This document shows positions 31,528-42,835 of a stretch of 64,000 nt of DNA, one piece after another. How positions within the stretch are numbered: position 1 is the stretch's first letter; every line of letters begins with the position of its first letter. The DNA lies in contig NZ_CP043727.1 of the NCBI RefSeq assembly GCF_009831415.1, positions 744,001 to 808,000 of the forward strand, read 5' to 3'. Both the position numbers and the translations under genes were made by a program. This DNA comes from Yersinia canariae (GTDB lineage Bacteria; Pseudomonadota; Gammaproteobacteria; Enterobacterales; Enterobacteriaceae). The notes beneath the pieces were generated by a model. The model was given only the letters and a program-made list of their open reading frames with translations. It did no database searches and was not told the DNA's origin.

Positions 31528-34500
31528 ATGCCAAAACGTACAGATATAAAAAGCATCCTGATTTTGGGCGCAGGCCCAATTGTTATCGGCCAGGCTTGTG
31601 AGTTTGACTATTCCGGTGCCCAGGCTTGTAAGGCACTGCGTGAAGAGGGTTACCGCGTTATTCTGGTGAACTCTAACCCCGCGACTATCATGACTGACCC
31701 AGAGATGGCAGATGCGACTTATATCGAGCCGATTCACTGGGAAGTGGTGCGCAAAATCATTGAAAAAGAGCGCCCAGATGCAGTATTGCCAACCATGGGC
31801 GGCCAAACTGCGCTGAACTGCGCATTAGAATTGGAACGTCAGGGGGTTTTGGCTGAGTTCGGTGTCACCATGATTGGTGCAACCGCTGATGCCATTGACA
31901 AAGCCGAAGACCGCCGTCGCTTTGATATCGCGATGAAGAAAATTGGCCTGGATACCGCCCGTTCGGGTATCGCACATAATATGGAAGAAGCGCTGGCTGT
32001 TGCGGCTGATGTCGGCTTCCCGTGCATTATCCGCCCATCCTTTACCATGGGTGGCACTGGCGGCGGTATCGCGTATAACCGCGAAGAGTTTGAAGAAATC
32101 TGCGAGCGCGGCCTGGATTTATCGCCAACCAAAGAATTGCTTATCGATGAGTCACTGATTGGTTGGAAAGAGTATGAAATGGAAGTTGTCCGCGATAAAA
32201 ACGACAACTGCATCATTGTCTGCTCTATCGAGAATTTCGATGCCATGGGCATCCATACCGGTGACTCCATTACCGTTGCCCCGGCGCAGACCCTGACTGA
32301 CAAAGAATACCAAATCATGCGTAATGCCTCGATGGCAGTATTGCGTGAAATCGGTGTAGAAACCGGTGGTTCCAACGTGCAATTCTCGGTTAACCCGAAA
32401 AACGGCCGTTTGATCGTGATTGAAATGAACCCACGTGTATCCCGCTCTTCTGCTCTGGCGTCTAAAGCTACCGGCTTCCCGATTGCCAAGATTGCGGCCA
32501 AGTTAGCGGTGGGTTATACGCTGGATGAGTTGATGAATGACATCACCGGCGGCCGCACTCCGGCTTCCTTCGAGCCATCCATTGACTATGTGGTCACCAA
32601 AATCCCACGTTTTAACTTCGAAAAATTTGCCGGTAGCAATGACCGCCTGACAACTCAGATGAAATCTGTCGGTGAAGTGATGGCTATTGGCCGCACTCAG
32701 CAAGAGTCATTGCAAAAAGCACTGCGCGGTCTGGAAGTTGGCGTGACGGGTTTTGATCCTAAAGTCAGCCTCGATGATCCTGAAGCGCTGACCAAAATTC
32801 GCCGCGAATTGAAAGAAGCTGGTTCTGATCGTATCTGGTATATCGCTGATGCATTCCGTGCCGGTATGTCGGTTGATGGCGTCTTTAATCTGACCAACGT
32901 TGACCGCTGGTTCCTAGTGCAGATTGAAGAACTGGTTCGTCTGGAAGAGAGCGTGGCGGAATGTGGTATCAACAGCCTGACGGCAGAGTTCATGCGGCAC
33001 TTGAAACGTAAAGGCTTTGCTGATGCCCGTCTGGCAAAATTGGTCGGTGCGGCTGAAAGCGAAGTGCGCAAGCTACGTTATAAATATGGTTTGCACCCGG
33101 TTTATAAGCGCGTTGATACCTGTGCGGCCGAATTCTCTACCGATACTGCCTACATGTACTCGACCTACGAGGAAGAGTGTGAGTCCAACCCAACCAGCGA
33201 CCGCCCAAAAATCATGGTGCTGGGTGGCGGGCCGAACCGTATTGGTCAAGGGATTGAGTTCGACTACTGCTGTGTGCATGCGTCTCTGGCACTGCGTGAA
33301 GACGGTTATGAAACCATCATGGTGAACTGTAACCCTGAAACGGTTTCTACTGACTACGATACCTCTGACCGCCTCTACTTTGAGTCAGTCACACTGGAAG
33401 ATGTACTGGAAATCGTCCGCATCGAGAAACCGCAAGGTGTTATCGTGCAGTACGGTGGACAGACGCCATTGAAATTGGCACGTGAGTTGGAAGCCGCCGG
33501 TGTACCGATTATCGGCACCAGCCCGGATGCTATTGACCGCGCCGAAGACCGCGAGCGTTTCCAGCAGGCAGTAAACCGTCTGGGCTTGAAGCAGCCAGCT
33601 AACGCCACAGTAGCGACTATCGAGCAAGCCGTTGAAAAAGCGACGGGTTTGGGTTATCCGCTGGTGGTGCGCCCATCTTATGTATTGGGTGGCCGCGCAA
33701 TGGAAATCGTTTATGACGAAGTTGACCTGCGCCGTTACTTCCAAAATGCTGTTAGTGTGTCAAATGATGCGCCAGTGTTGCTCGACCGCTTCCTTGATGA
33801 TGCGGTAGAAGTGGATGTGGATGCCATTTGTGACGGTGAGCGCGTGTTAATCGGCGGCATTATGGAGCACATTGAGCAAGCCGGGGTTCACTCCGGTGAC
33901 TCAGCATGTTCATTGCCAGCCTACACCCTGAGCAAGGAAATTCAGGATGTTATGCGCCAGCAAGTGGAAAAACTGGCCTTTGAGCTTTGTGTCCGCGGCT
34001 TGATGAATGTGCAGTTTGCCGTGAAGAATAACGAAGTTTACCTGATTGAAGTTAACCCACGAGCTGCTCGTACGGTGCCATTCGTGTCTAAAGCAACCAG
34101 CATGCCATTGGCGAAAATTGCCGCGCGTGTGATGGTGGGGCAGACATTAGCGCAGCAGGGTATTCTGGAAGAGATTATTCCCCCTTACTACTCAGTAAAA
34201 GAAGTGGTATTGCCATTCAATAAATTCCCAGGGGTTGATCCGATTTTAGGGCCAGAAATGCGCTCTACCGGTGAAGTCATGGGGGTTGGCCGCACTTTCG
34301 CAGAAGCTTTCTCGAAAGCCATGTTGGGCAGTCAGTCCGGCATGAAAAAGAGTGGCCGTGCGCTGTTATCTGTTCGCGAGGGTGATAAGCATCGGGTGGT
34401 TGATCTGGCCGCGAAATTGCTGAAACAGGGTTTTGAACTGGATGCCACACACGGTACTGCGGTGGTGTTGGGTGAGGCCGGAATAAATCCACGCCTGGTC

Positions 34501-34761
34501 AATAAGGTGCATGAAGGCCGCCCGCATATTCAGGACCGTATCAAAAATGGTGAATACACTTATATTGTGAATACCACGGCAGGGCGTCAGGCGATTGAAG
34601 ACTCCAAACTGATCCGCCGTAGTGCTTTGCAATATAAGGTGCATTACGACACGACCTTGAATGGCGGCTTTGCGACAGCAATGGCATTGAATGCTGACCC
34701 AACCGATCAAGTGATTTCAGTACAAGAGATGCATGCCAAGATTAAGAATATGAAAGGTTAG
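31528..34761 (+). CDS. carB: Carbamoyl-phosphate synthase large subunit
   Basis: 1077 residues (E. coli 1073). Two homologous ATP-grasp halves are visible. The first opens [21 protein letters not shown] and has [15 protein letters not shown]. The second opens [20 protein letters not shown] and has [16 protein letters not shown]. The C-terminal ~140 residues are the MGS-like allosteric domain ([33 protein letters not shown]) that binds UMP and ornithine in E. coli. It makes carbamoyl phosphate with CarA. A terminator follows 18 nt after the stop. Confidence 0.99.
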   Translation: MPKRTDIKSILILGAGPIVIGQACEFDYSGAQACKALREEGYRVILVNSNPATIMTDPEMADATYIEPIHWEVVRKIIEKERPDAVLPTMGGQTALNCALELERQGVLAEFGVTMIGATADAIDKAEDRRRFDIAMKKIGLDTARSGIAHNMEEALAVAADVGFPCIIRPSFTMGGTGGGIAYNREEFEEICERGLDLSPTKELLIDESLIGWKEYEMEVVRDKNDNCIIVCSIENFDAMGIHTGDSITVAPAQTLTDKEYQIMRNASMAVLREIGVETGGSNVQFSVNPKNGRLIVIEMNPRVSRSSALASKATGFPIAKIAAKLAVGYTLDELMNDITGGRTPASFEPSIDYVVTKIPRFNFEKFAGSNDRLTTQMKSVGEVMAIGRTQQESLQKALRGLEVGVTGFDPKVSLDDPEALTKIRRELKEAGSDRIWYIADAFRAGMSVDGVFNLTNVDRWFLVQIEELVRLEESVAECGINSLTAEFMRHLKRKGFADARLAKLVGAAESEVRKLRYKYGLHPVYKRVDTCAAEFSTDTAYMYSTYEEECESNPTSDRPKIMVLGGGPNRIGQGIEFDYCCVHASLALREDGYETIMVNCNPETVSTDYDTSDRLYFESVTLEDVLEIVRIEKPQGVIVQYGGQTPLKLARELEAAGVPIIGTSPDAIDRAEDRERFQQAVNRLGLKQPANATVATIEQAVEKATGLGYPLVVRPSYVLGGRAMEIVYDEVDLRRYFQNAVSVSNDAPVLLDRFLDDAVEVDVDAICDGERVLIGGIMEHIEQAGVHSGDSACSLPAYTLSKEIQDVMRQQVEKLAFELCVRGLMNVQFAVKNNEVYLIEVNPRAARTVPFVSKATSMPLAKIAARVMVGQTLAQQGILEEIIPPYYSVKEVVLPFNKFPGVDPILGPEMRSTGEVMGVGRTFAEAFSKAMLGSQSGMKKSGRALLSVREGDKHRVVDLAAKLLKQGFELDATHGTAVVLGEAGINPRLVNKVHEGRPHIQDRIKNGEYTYIVNTTAGRQAIEDSKLIRRSALQYKVHYDTTLNGGFATAMALNADPTDQVISVQEMHAKIKNMKG

Positions 34762-34778
34762 TTTTGGTTGTAAATAAT

Positions 34779-34806
34779 AGGGCGATGGAAACATCGCCCT
34801 TTTTTA
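34779..34806 (+). terminator. carAB terminator
   Basis: The hairpin AGGGCGATG-GAAA-CATCGCCCT is followed by T6. Confidence 0.92.
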
Positions 34807-34850
34807 TGCTCGCTATTAAGTGAATTGCGGCTTTTAACCACAAGAACAGT

Positions 34851-34888
34851 ATTATTCATAAACAATAATATTGTTCATAAACAACATT
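34851..34888. repeat. Two tandem 19-bp AT-rich units
   Basis: ATTATTCATAAACAATAAT is followed directly by ATTGTTCATAAACAACATT, sharing 15 of 19 positions including the core TTCATAAACAA. Each unit is itself a partial palindrome. It lies between the carB terminator and the stop of the convergent LysE-type gene, so it is not in a promoter position for either. Role unknown. Confidence 0.7.
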
Positions 34889-34962
34889 GGTGAAGATCAA
34901 TGTTACGGCTAACACTTATGTAGATAGTGGATGGCAGTTGAAATAGTTAATAGCAAGTAGAG

Positions 34963-35577
34963 TCAGCTCAGCGCGACTTTGATACCCAAGCCAATCAACA
35001 GGCCGCCGAGTAATTTATCGACAACTTTTTGCGCTTTCGCCAAACCACGGCGCACAGGTGCACTTTGAATCAGAATAACCAGCAAAGGCCACCAGATAAC
35101 GGCCAGTACCCAGATGATTGAGGCGTACCACAGTTTTTCACCCACGCCGGAGTTAATCTGTAATATTTGTGTGAAAACGGCGAGGAAGAAGAGAGTCGCT
35201 TTGGGATTCAATAAGTTGCAAAGGTATCCCTGCAAGAAGGCGGCTTTCAGTGAAATGGGGGATTGTGTGGCGTTATCGATGCTGAGTTTACTTTCTCCGC
35301 GCGACAGCAGTGCCTGAATACCAATCCATATCAAATAGCAGGCACCGGCATACTTCAGAAAATTGAACAGCCAGGGCGTGGTGGTGATAACTACCGCCAG
35401 ACCCGCCACGCAGTAAGACATATGTGTAGCAACGCCCAAAATTACGCCGAGCGCGGTCATCATTGCTGCGGGGCGGCGATAGCGGGCGGCGTTTTTAATC
35501 ACCAAAAAGAAATCGGGGCCGGGGGAGAGCATCCCCAACGTAGCAATTGTCGCGACAAATAAAGAGGTTTCAAGCAT
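34963..35577 (-). CDS. LysE/RhtB-family amino acid exporter
   Basis: 204 residues from MLETSLFVATIATLGMLSPG; the frame extends 21 codons upstream without family similarity. The LysE signature GMLSPGPDFFLVIKNAARYRRPAAMMTALGVILG is intact, and LNPKATLFFLAVFTQ is the second conserved block. Six membrane segments are expected. Family members export lysine, threonine, homoserine or other amino acids; the substrate cannot be told from sequence. The ribosome-binding site is weak. It is divergent from yjjP with ~100 bp between start codons, so the two transporters may share control. Confidence 0.85.
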   Translation of the reverse strand: MLETSLFVATIATLGMLSPGPDFFLVIKNAARYRRPAAMMTALGVILGVATHMSYCVAGLAVVITTTPWLFNFLKYAGACYLIWIGIQALLSRGESKLSIDNATQSPISLKAAFLQGYLCNLLNPKATLFFLAVFTQILQINSGVGEKLWYASIIWVLAVIWWPLLVILIQSAPVRRGLAKAQKVVDKLLGGLLIGLGIKVALS

Positions 35578-35678
35578 AAGGATTACCGAGTGAAAGTGGT
35601 GCTGTTTGACGATAATAGCGCCACTGAGGTTTCCCTGCATTTATCTTTTACTCTTTTGACGGATAGTGATGCACGAAT

Positions 35679-36476
35679 ATGAGCTTGGATAATGTAATAA
35701 GTAGTGAGGCACCGGATCAGAAGCAGCGCGAAATTACACGGTTGTGTATTAAATGTGCGTTGCTGCTACTGCAACACGGGGCAGAAAGTATGCTGGTGGA
35801 GCAATTATCCGCCCGTCTTGGTATGGCGTTGGGAATGGACAGTGTTGAAAGCTCCATCTCCGCAAATGCTGTGGTGTTAACCACCATCAGCCAAGGCAAT
35901 TGCCTGACATCCACCCGCAAGAATATTGACCGGGGTATCAATATGCATGTCGTGACGGAGGTGCAGCATATTGTGATTATGGTGGAACATCATTTGTTAG
36001 ATATAAAAGATGTGGAAAAACGCTTTGAGCATATTAAGCCGATGCGTTATCCGCGCTGGTTAGTTGTGGTGATGGTTGCTTTATCATGTGGCTGTTTTAG
36101 CAAGTTAAATGGTGGCGGTTGGGATGCATTTACTATCACTTTCTTAGCCAGCGGATTGGCGATGTTTGTGCGCCAAAGTTTAACGGCTCGCCATATGAAC
36201 CCGCTGATTAACTTCTGTATCACGGCGTTTGTCGCGACATCCGTTTCGGGGTTATTGATGCGTTTGCCATTTTTCCAAGAGGCTTCCAGTGTGGCAATGG
36301 CCGCTAGCGTGTTGCTGTTAGTTCCCGGATTCCCGCTAATAAATGCGGTCGCCGATATGTTTAAAGGGCATGTTAATACTGGCCTTGCTCGCTGGGCAAT
36401 GGCGAGTTTATTAACGCTATCAACCTGTATTGGGGTGATATTCGCAATGGCGATGTGGGGATTGCGGGGGTGGTGA
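35679..36476 (+). CDS. yjjP: ThrE-family exporter, N-terminal-domain subunit YjjP
   Basis: 265 residues (E. coli YjjP ~256). The family pattern is visible: a cytosolic N-terminal part with [26 protein letters not shown] and [11 protein letters not shown], then ~5 membrane segments with FMRLPFF-like and [20 protein letters not shown] motifs (ThrE/DUF1212). Its last base overlaps the yjjB start (ATGA), so the pair is translationally coupled and likely forms one transporter. In E. coli YjjPB has been reported to export succinate, while ThrE relatives export Thr/Ser. In E. coli the pair lies near dnaT; its place beside folA here differs. Confidence 0.9.
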   Translation: MSLDNVISSEAPDQKQREITRLCIKCALLLLQHGAESMLVEQLSARLGMALGMDSVESSISANAVVLTTISQGNCLTSTRKNIDRGINMHVVTEVQHIVIMVEHHLLDIKDVEKRFEHIKPMRYPRWLVVVMVALSCGCFSKLNGGGWDAFTITFLASGLAMFVRQSLTARHMNPLINFCITAFVATSVSGLLMRLPFFQEASSVAMAASVLLLVPGFPLINAVADMFKGHVNTGLARWAMASLLTLSTCIGVIFAMAMWGLRGW

Positions 36477-36940
36477 TGAGTTTACTCTGGGCATTATTGC
36501 AAGACATGGTGTTGGCTGCTATTCCGGCGCTGGGTTTTGCTATGGTATTTAATGTGCCGGTGCGGGCACTACGCTATTGTGCATTGCTGGGCGCCGTCGG
36601 ACATGGTTCGCGCATGTTGATGATTCATTTTGGTATGGATATCGAACCCGCTTCATTACTCGCTTCAATCATGATCGGGATGATTGGGATTAATTGGTCA
36701 CGCTGGTTGCTGGCACATCCGAAAGTATTCACTGTTGCCGCTGTTATTCCTATGTTTCCGGGAATTTCTGCCTATACCGCGATGATATCGGTAGTGGAAA
36801 TTTCTCATTTGGGCTACAGCGAGGCTTTAATGTCCACGATGATGACCAACTTCTTAAAAGCATCATTTATTGTTGGTGCGTTGTCGATTGGTTTATCCTT
36901 GCCAGGATTATGGTTATATCGCAAACATCCTGGTGTATAA
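36476..36940 (+). CDS. yjjB: ThrE-family exporter, C-terminal-domain subunit YjjB
   Basis: 154 residues from the ATG at 36476 (E. coli ~157); the frame opens 7 codons earlier inside yjjP. It is almost wholly hydrophobic, with four to five membrane segments. [18 protein letters not shown] and [18 protein letters not shown] are the ThrE_2/DUF3815 signatures. It overlaps yjjP by one base. It is the partner of YjjP in a split ThrE-type exporter. Confidence 0.9.
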   Translation: MSLLWALLQDMVLAAIPALGFAMVFNVPVRALRYCALLGAVGHGSRMLMIHFGMDIEPASLLASIMIGMIGINWSRWLLAHPKVFTVAAVIPMFPGISAYTAMISVVEISHLGYSEALMSTMMTNFLKASFIVGALSIGLSLPGLWLYRKHPGV

Positions 36941-37089
36941 GGTTTTTTTCTTTCCTGTTTTTCTGGCCGGGCTAGGAGCCGTCTTATATGTGTGATTAGC
37001 CTGCTTATCGCTATCGACGCTGGATTCGGCTTTACGTATAGTGTCAGCAATTTTTCGGCACTGGCTCTTGCAGCCTACAGGGTTTAATA

Positions 37090-37572
37090 ATGATTATCAG
37101 CCTGATCGCTGCATTGGCAGCGGATCGCGTGATTGGTATGGAAAACGCCATGCCATGGCACTTACCGGCTGATTTGGCGTGGTTCAAACGTAACACGTTA
37201 AATAAACCGGTAATAATGGGTCGTAAGACTTTCGAATCTATTGGTCGCCCTCTGCCAGGGCGGTTGAATATTGTGATTAGTAGCCAACCGGGCACTGATG
37301 ACCGAGTGACATGGGCAACTTCTATTGATGATGCACTTGCTTTAGCGGGTGATGTGGAGGAAGTGATGGTTATGGGCGGTGGGCGTGTCTACAAGCAGTT
37401 CTTAGACCGGGCTAACCGCATGTATCTCACTCACATTGATGCTGAAGTTGGGGGCGATACTCACTTCCCAGATTATGAGCCAGATGAATGGGAAAGTATT
37501 TTTAGTGAGTTCCATGATGCAGACGAGGCTAATTCGCACAGTTATTGTTTCGAGATTTTGGAACGACGCTAA
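37090..37572 (+). CDS. folA: Dihydrofolate reductase
   Basis: 160 residues (E. coli 159, one extra Ile after the start Met). The substrate/NADPH sites are clear: [24 protein letters not shown] with catalytic Asp28 (E. coli Asp27), [18 protein letters not shown], and [14 protein letters not shown]. It reduces dihydrofolate to tetrahydrofolate and is the trimethoprim target of the family. No resistance-type change was judged from sequence. It is monocistronic, with a terminator 33 nt after the stop. Confidence 0.98.
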   Translation: MIISLIAALAADRVIGMENAMPWHLPADLAWFKRNTLNKPVIMGRKTFESIGRPLPGRLNIVISSQPGTDDRVTWATSIDDALALAGDVEEVMVMGGGRVYKQFLDRANRMYLTHIDAEVGGDTHFPDYEPDEWESIFSEFHDADEANSHSYCFEILERR

Positions 37573-37604
37573 AAGTGAGTTAATATATTCTCGTATTGAA
37601 CTTT

Positions 37605-37631
37605 AAAAGCCCATTTTTATGGGCTTTTTTG
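37605..37631 (+). terminator. folA terminator
   Basis: The hairpin AAAAGCCCAT-TTTT-ATGGGCTTTT ends in a T-run. Confidence 0.9.
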
Positions 37632-37780
37632 TTATTTTAAATAAATGACATGTTAGTTAATAGTATTGCACTATTATTTTTGGAGGTTTTTCACTACCCA
37701 TTTCAAATGCTACGCTCTGCTCTCGTTGGATTTTCACAGAAAGTCACTCTAGGTTACGGATATTATCAATGAGGTATGAG

Positions 37781-38287
37781 ATGGAGAAAATAAATAATAT
37801 AGCAATTTCTTGTTTGCTCTTATTATCACCTATGGCTTCTGCACTAGAAATAACAGCCTGTCCGGAGTCGAATGAGATTCATCGGGTGCTGAGTGCTTAT
37901 GTATCAGATAATCAGCGTTGGTATGGAACTGCGCAAGGTGGTGAAAATAAAGGTAATACAGTTCGTTTTCTTCAGGCATTTTACTCTCCACATGGCATAC
38001 ATGACCGGGCGCTTGGCACATTAGTACAATGCAGCTATCAGCTTGATGCCGGTATTTTGCAAATGAAATTAAGAGATAACAAAGTGCTGGTTAATAACGG
38101 ATTATATATTTCTATAGTAGATAAACCCGCTTGGGTTAAAAATGAAGATACAGCACCTTACGCGAGTTATACTTGTCGTGCAGATAATGCTAAAAACTGC
38201 GGATTTAATCGTGTTTCCGATGCCACCATTGCCGCGATTACGTCTGACATTCCGGTTCTTTTACCTAAAAAAGCCACTGCTAATTGA
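37781..38287 (+). CDS. Small exported protein, possibly DUF3757-like
   Basis: 168 residues from the ATG at 37781, which has TGAGG six nt before it; a second ATG at 37769 would add four residues with a poorer site. Signal peptide MEKINNIAISCLLLLSPMAS-A is followed by a mature region with LEITACPESNEIHRV, QRWYGTAQGG, a long middle with VRFLQAFYSP and GTLVQCSYQL, then YTCRADNAKNCGF. The pattern CP...W.G...F..A...L..C.Y...C...C.F resembles DUF3757-type periplasmic proteins, but that is from memory and uncertain. Four mature cysteines could make two disulfides. It has no E. coli equivalent at this position and is AT-richer than its neighbours. Function unknown. Confidence 0.65.
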   Translation: MEKINNIAISCLLLLSPMASALEITACPESNEIHRVLSAYVSDNQRWYGTAQGGENKGNTVRFLQAFYSPHGIHDRALGTLVQCSYQLDAGILQMKLRDNKVLVNNGLYISIVDKPAWVKNEDTAPYASYTCRADNAKNCGFNRVSDATIAAITSDIPVLLPKKATAN

Positions 38288-38344
38288 TGTCTGATACAGT
38301 ATTTCTACTCTTGTGTAAGTAGATGATTTATTAATGTAGTAAAA

Positions 38345-38375
38345 TTAAAGGCGCATTATGAATATGCGCCTTTAA
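38345..38375. terminator. Inverted repeat between the small exported protein and apaH
   Basis: A 12-bp perfect stem TTAAAGGCGCAT/ATGCGCCTTTAA with an ATA-rich loop. The T-runs on either side are short, so it is a probable bidirectional terminator for two convergent genes. Confidence 0.7.
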
Positions 38376-38390
38376 GATGATTATTGTATT

Positions 38391-39269
38391 TTACAGATAA
38401 TTAGGGGGATCGTCTGATGTTTCAGCTACGCCATCAACGGTATTTATTTCTGCTTCAACTTTGAAGGCCGGTTGTGTGAAATAACGTTTATCCTCCCAGC
38501 GGAGTAGCGTTAAATTGCCACCCCAGCAACAACCCGTATCCAGCCCGTAAATCCCTTCGGGGACACCTTTTCCTTCCAGTGATGCCCAGTGACCAAAGAT
38601 GATTGAATATTCGGGGCTGACCAGCCTCGGTAGCTCAAACCAGGGTTTAAGGGGGGCCGGGGCATTCTCTGGTGTGTCTTTGCAGATCATATCCAGTTGC
38701 CCATTTGGGAAGCAAAAACGCATGCGAGTCAATGCATTAGTGCTAAAACGCAAACGTGCTAACCCCATCAATTCTGGTGACCAGTTGTTGGGCATATCAC
38801 CGTACATTGCATCAAGGAAAAGTGGGTAGGTGTCGCTGCTTAAGACGGCCTCGACTTCACGGGCGCACATCTGAGCAGTCTCGATATCCCATTGAGGGGT
38901 GATACCGGCGTGAGCCATAATTAACTTCAGCTCATCATCAACCTGCAAAACCGGTTGGCGGCGTAGCCAATTAATCAGTTCGTCAGCATCAGGTGCTTCA
39001 AGTAGCGGCGTAATGCGGTCTTTGGGCTTATTACGACTAATGCCAGCATAAACTGCCAGTAAATGCAGGTCATGGTTACCCAGAACCATACGAACGGCAG
39101 GCCCTAATGAGCGAACATAACGTAAAACATCCAGTGAAGCCGGGCCGCGGGCAACTAAATCACCGGTCAGCCACAAGGTATCCTGCTGTGGATCAAAGTT
39201 CACCTGCGCTAATAGTGCAAGTAATTCATCGAGGCAGCCATGAACATCGCCAATAAGGTAAGTAGACAT
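38391..39269 (-). CDS. apaH: Bis(5'-nucleosyl)-tetraphosphatase (symmetrical)
   Basis: 292 residues (E. coli 280; the extra length is C-terminal, after [20 protein letters not shown]). Calcineurin-like phosphoesterase motifs are [34 protein letters not shown] and [11 protein letters not shown]. It hydrolyses Ap4A and related dinucleotides; in E. coli it also removes Np4 RNA caps. It is the last gene of the lptD-surA-pdxA-rsmA-apaG-apaH operon, 13 nt after apaG. Confidence 0.97.
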   Translation of the reverse strand: MSTYLIGDVHGCLDELLALLAQVNFDPQQDTLWLTGDLVARGPASLDVLRYVRSLGPAVRMVLGNHDLHLLAVYAGISRNKPKDRITPLLEAPDADELINWLRRQPVLQVDDELKLIMAHAGITPQWDIETAQMCAREVEAVLSSDTYPLFLDAMYGDMPNNWSPELMGLARLRFSTNALTRMRFCFPNGQLDMICKDTPENAPAPLKPWFELPRLVSPEYSIIFGHWASLEGKGVPEGIYGLDTGCCWGGNLTLLRWEDKRYFTQPAFKVEAEINTVDGVAETSDDPPNYL

Positions 39270-39282
39270 AGTTGAGGTCAGG

Positions 39283-39660
39283 TTAATGGATAAGTGCTGG
39301 AATCGCTAAACGGAACACCGGAATCACAGTACGGAAAGACTGACCAAGATGATCAACCATCTCATAATGCCCTTCCATGGTACCCAGCGGTGTTTCTAGA
39401 ACAGCGCCGCTGGTGTATTGGAACTCGTTACCTGGCAGGATTAGCGGCTGCTCGCCGATAACCCCTTCGCCCTGAACTTCTGTCTGCCGGCCATTACTAT
39501 TGGTGATTAACCAATAGCGGCCCATAAGTTGCACATTTGAACGGCCCAAATTACGAATCGTCACGGTATAGGCAAAGACGAAACGCTCCTCGTCTGGTAT
39601 CGATTGGGTTTCAATATAGATACTTTGCACCTGTACACAAACGCGGGGCTGTTCAATCAT
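39283..39660 (-). CDS. apaG: ApaG domain protein (Co2+/Mg2+ efflux protein family)
   Basis: 125 residues, the E. coli length. It is a single fibronectin-III-like ApaG domain: [51 protein letters not shown] and [11 protein letters not shown]. Its biochemical role is unresolved; the cation-efflux name comes from Salmonella corD genetics. It lies between rsmA and apaH in the operon with 13-nt gaps on each side. Confidence 0.97.
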   Translation of the reverse strand: MIEQPRVCVQVQSIYIETQSIPDEERFVFAYTVTIRNLGRSNVQLMGRYWLITNSNGRQTEVQGEGVIGEQPLILPGNEFQYTSGAVLETPLGTMEGHYEMVDHLGQSFRTVIPVFRLAIPALIH

Positions 39661-39673
39661 AATGTGCTCCTGC

Positions 39674-40492
39674 TTATTCTTGCGGTGTCGATTGAGCTGA
39701 AAGCCAGTTAGCCAGCTTACAGTATTGCGCTACCGAAATATTCTCTGCCCGAAGTATTGGGTCAATACCTAATTCGATTAACTGCTCTGGAGTGAATAGG
39801 TCACCCAAGCTGTTACGCACGGTTTTTCTGCGTTGGTTAAAGGCTTGTGTCGTAATGCGGCTAAGCATACGAACATCACCCACACGATTCGACATTTGGA
39901 CGTGAGGGATCAGGCGCACGACAGCAGAATCCACTTTCGGGGCTGGGGTAAACGCAGTTGGCGGCACTTCCAGCACAGGGATGACGTTGCAATAGTATTG
40001 CGCCATGACAGTCAGGCGACCATAAGCTTTACTGTTAGGCCCAGCAACCAAGCGGTTAACCACTTCTTTTTGTAACATGAAATGCATGTCACGTATCGCA
40101 TCAGTATAGCTGAAAAGATGGAACATCAGCGGGGTTGAGATGTTGTATGGCAAGTTACCAAACACCCGCAATGGCTGCCCAGCGCGCTCGGCCAACTCAG
40201 AAAAATTGATTTTCATCGCATCTTCTTGATGAATGGTGAGCTTGTCTTTCAACTGAGGATGGCTGGCCAGACGCGCGGCTAAGTCGCGGTCCAACTCGAT
40301 GACCGTCATGTGATCCATTCGGGCGGCTACGGGCTCAGTTAATGCACCTAAACCGGGGCCAATCTCAACAACCGCTTCCCCTGGAACCGGATGGATAGCG
40401 GATACAATGCTGTCGATGACAAACTGATCGTTTAAAAAGTTTTGTCCAAAGCGTTTGCGGGCAAAGTGCCCTTGGTGGACTCTATTATTCAT
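39674..40492 (-). CDS. rsmA: 16S rRNA (adenine1518/1519-N6)-dimethyltransferase
   Basis: 272 residues (E. coli 273). It has the SAM-binding motif [23 protein letters not shown], and the catalytic NLPYNIS motif of N6-adenine dimethylases. [14 protein letters not shown] is the family's C-terminal block. It dimethylates two adjacent adenines near the 3' end of 16S rRNA late in 30S assembly; loss confers kasugamycin resistance in E. coli (ksgA). The start overlaps the pdxA stop by 8 nt. Confidence 0.98.
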   Translation of the reverse strand: MNNRVHQGHFARKRFGQNFLNDQFVIDSIVSAIHPVPGEAVVEIGPGLGALTEPVAARMDHMTVIELDRDLAARLASHPQLKDKLTIHQEDAMKINFSELAERAGQPLRVFGNLPYNISTPLMFHLFSYTDAIRDMHFMLQKEVVNRLVAGPNSKAYGRLTVMAQYYCNVIPVLEVPPTAFTPAPKVDSAVVRLIPHVQMSNRVGDVRMLSRITTQAFNQRRKTVRNSLGDLFTPEQLIELGIDPILRAENISVAQYCKLANWLSAQSTPQE

Positions 40493-41480
40493 TGCTGTTA
40501 TTTATCATTTTAATGGCTAAGTTTAATGCCGTAATGAAACTGCCGACATCGGCAGAACCGGTTGCGGCGAGTTCTAAAGCGGTACCGTGATCCACAGATG
40601 TGCGGATAAAAGGTAACCCGAGAGTGATATTCACCGCCCGACCAAACCCTTGATATTTCAACACCGGCAGCCCTTGGTCATGGTACATGGCGAGAACAGC
40701 ATCTGCATGTTGCAGATATTTGGGTTGAAATAATGTGTCTGCGGGAAGTGGGCCGATAAGGTTTATCCCCTGCTGACGCAGAGCATCGAGCGCAGGAATT
40801 ATCGTATCGATCTCTTCATGGCCCATATGACCACCTTCACCCGCATGAGGATTAAGCCCGCACACATAAATCTGTGGTTGGCTAATGCCAAATTTGGTTT
40901 TCAGGTCATTATCAAGAATAGTAATGACCTCGTGAAGGCTAGCCTGTGTTATGGCGCCAGGCACCGCCAGTAAAGGCAAGTGAGTGGTTGCTAGCGCTAC
41001 GCGCAGCTCTTCTGTTGCCAACATCATCACGACCCGTGGGCAGTGGCTGCGGTCAGCAAAGAACTCGGTATGCCCAATAAAAGGGATACCTGCATCATTG
41101 ATAATGCTTTTTTGCACTGGGCCGGTGACCAATGCGGCAAATTCACCACTGATGGCACCATCACAGGCTTTAGCCAGTGTCTCCACCACATAGCGGCTGT
41201 TTTGAATATCAAGCTGGCCGGGGATCACCTCAGTGGCTATTTTTACGGGCAAAATAGTCAGTGTTCCTGCACGCTGCGCTAATGCAGGCTTATCTTGCTG
41301 ATATTCGCGTAGCTGTAATGGCAGATTAAGTTGGCTGGCACGAGCAAGGAGTATGGCCGGATCAGCGCACACCACTAACTCAACAGGCCAATCCTGCTGC
41401 GCTAAGGCGACGACTAAATCCGGACCCACCCCGGCAGGTTCGCCGGGGGTGATAACAATACGATTATTGTGGCTTTGCAT
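40485..41480 (-). CDS. pdxA: 4-hydroxythreonine-4-phosphate dehydrogenase
   Basis: 331 residues from the ATG at 41480 (E. coli 329); further in-frame ATG, GTG and TTG codons reach back to 41492, but [19 protein letters not shown] fits the family best. It has the conserved [43 protein letters not shown] and [16 protein letters not shown], which include the metal-binding histidines. It oxidises 4-phosphohydroxythreonine in pyridoxal phosphate synthesis. It overlaps the 3' end of surA by 17 nt and the start of rsmA by 8 nt. Confidence 0.97.
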   Translation of the reverse strand: MQSHNNRIVITPGEPAGVGPDLVVALAQQDWPVELVVCADPAILLARASQLNLPLQLREYQQDKPALAQRAGTLTILPVKIATEVIPGQLDIQNSRYVVETLAKACDGAISGEFAALVTGPVQKSIINDAGIPFIGHTEFFADRSHCPRVVMMLATEELRVALATTHLPLLAVPGAITQASLHEVITILDNDLKTKFGISQPQIYVCGLNPHAGEGGHMGHEEIDTIIPALDALRQQGINLIGPLPADTLFQPKYLQHADAVLAMYHDQGLPVLKYQGFGRAVNITLGLPFIRTSVDHGTALELAATGSADVGSFITALNLAIKMINNSNE

Positions 41481-42768
41481 CACTACCATCAAGAATTTTC
41501 ACATAAGCTGCGGCGCGTTGCTCTTGCATCCAAGTTTGAGCTTCTTCTGCAAACTTACGGCTAAAGAGCATACGGTACGCCCGATCTTTCTGCGCTGCAT
41601 CAGTTTTGTCTACCTGACGGGTATCAACAACCTGAATTAAATGCCAGCCGAAAGAGGAATGAACCGGCGCGCTGATTTCGCCTTTTTGCAGCTTCATTAG
41701 CGCATCGCGGAATGCGGGATCATAAATATCTGGTGATGCCCAACCCAAGTCACCACCTTGCACAGCAGAACCTGGGTCCTGAGAAATTTCTTTGGCGATG
41801 TTGGCGAAGCTGGATTTCCCGCTCTTAATCTCAGCCGCCGCCGCCGTTAACTTGGCACGGGCCTGATCATCAGTCATTAGCGGTGATGGTTTCAGCAAAA
41901 TATGACGGGCATGGACTTCAGTAACTGAAATGGTTTTATCCGCACCGCGGATATCATTGACCTTCAGAATATGGAAGCCAACACCGGAGCGGATTGGGCC
42001 GACAACATCACCTTTGTTAGCTGACTGTAGTTTTTCAGCAAACAAAGAAGGCAGTTCCTGCAGTTTTCCCCAACCCATTTGGCCGCCTTTCAGCGCCTGT
42101 GAATCAGCGGAGTTGGCGATAGCCAATTTACCAAAATCAGCGCCGCCTTTAATATCGGAAACTAATTTGTTAGCCAGATCTTCAGCCTGATCAACCTGTT
42201 GTTGAGACGGGTTTTCTGGCAGAGGGATCAGAATGTGGCTGAGGTTCAGTTCTGCATCACCGCTGGTTTGGTTGCCAATTTGCTTGGCTAACGACTCAAC
42301 TTCTTGCGGCAGAATAGTAATACGGCGGCGCACTTCATTGTTACGCACTTCTGACGTCAGCATTTCTTTGCGGATCTGCTCGCGGTAGGTGTCGTAATTG
42401 AGGCCATCGGCAGCTAAACGGCTACGCATTTGCGCTGATGTCATTCGATTTTGCGCAGCGATATCAGCAATGGCTTTATCCAGCGCTTCGTCACTGATGG
42501 TGATCCCCATCTTCTTGGCCATCTGCAATTGGATATTATCCATGATCAGGCGCTCAAGAATTTGATGACGCAATGTCGCATCATCCGGAACTTGTTGTCC
42601 AGCTTGCTGCGCATTCAGTTTCACTGATTGTAACAGGCCGTCGACATCACTTTGTAGAACTACGCCGTTATCAACCACAGCGGCAACTTTATCAACTTCT
42701 TGTGGTGCTGCGAACGCGGTATTGGCACAGACAACCAATCCGAGAATAAGCGTTCTCCAGTTCTTCAT
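41464..42768 (-). CDS. surA: Periplasmic chaperone / peptidyl-prolyl isomerase SurA
   Basis: 434 residues (E. coli 428). The signal peptide [20 protein letters not shown] precedes the N-terminal chaperone domain ([23 protein letters not shown]). Two parvulin domains follow: first [16 protein letters not shown]...[16 protein letters not shown], second [17 protein letters not shown]...[18 protein letters not shown]. The C-terminal helix contains [16 protein letters not shown]. It escorts outer-membrane proteins, including LptD, through the periplasm. It lies 67 nt after lptD in the same operon. Confidence 0.98.
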   Translation of the reverse strand: MKNWRTLILGLVVCANTAFAAPQEVDKVAAVVDNGVVLQSDVDGLLQSVKLNAQQAGQQVPDDATLRHQILERLIMDNIQLQMAKKMGITISDEALDKAIADIAAQNRMTSAQMRSRLAADGLNYDTYREQIRKEMLTSEVRNNEVRRRITILPQEVESLAKQIGNQTSGDAELNLSHILIPLPENPSQQQVDQAEDLANKLVSDIKGGADFGKLAIANSADSQALKGGQMGWGKLQELPSLFAEKLQSANKGDVVGPIRSGVGFHILKVNDIRGADKTISVTEVHARHILLKPSPLMTDDQARAKLTAAAAEIKSGKSSFANIAKEISQDPGSAVQGGDLGWASPDIYDPAFRDALMKLQKGEISAPVHSSFGWHLIQVVDTRQVDKTDAAQKDRAYRMLFSRKFAEEAQTWMQEQRAAAYVKILDGSDAKPQ

Positions 42769-42835
42769 ACCTTTTCCATTTATGTAATCCGCTTTCGCGG
42801 GTTAAAATTCACTGTATTCAGTGTGTTACACAGTA

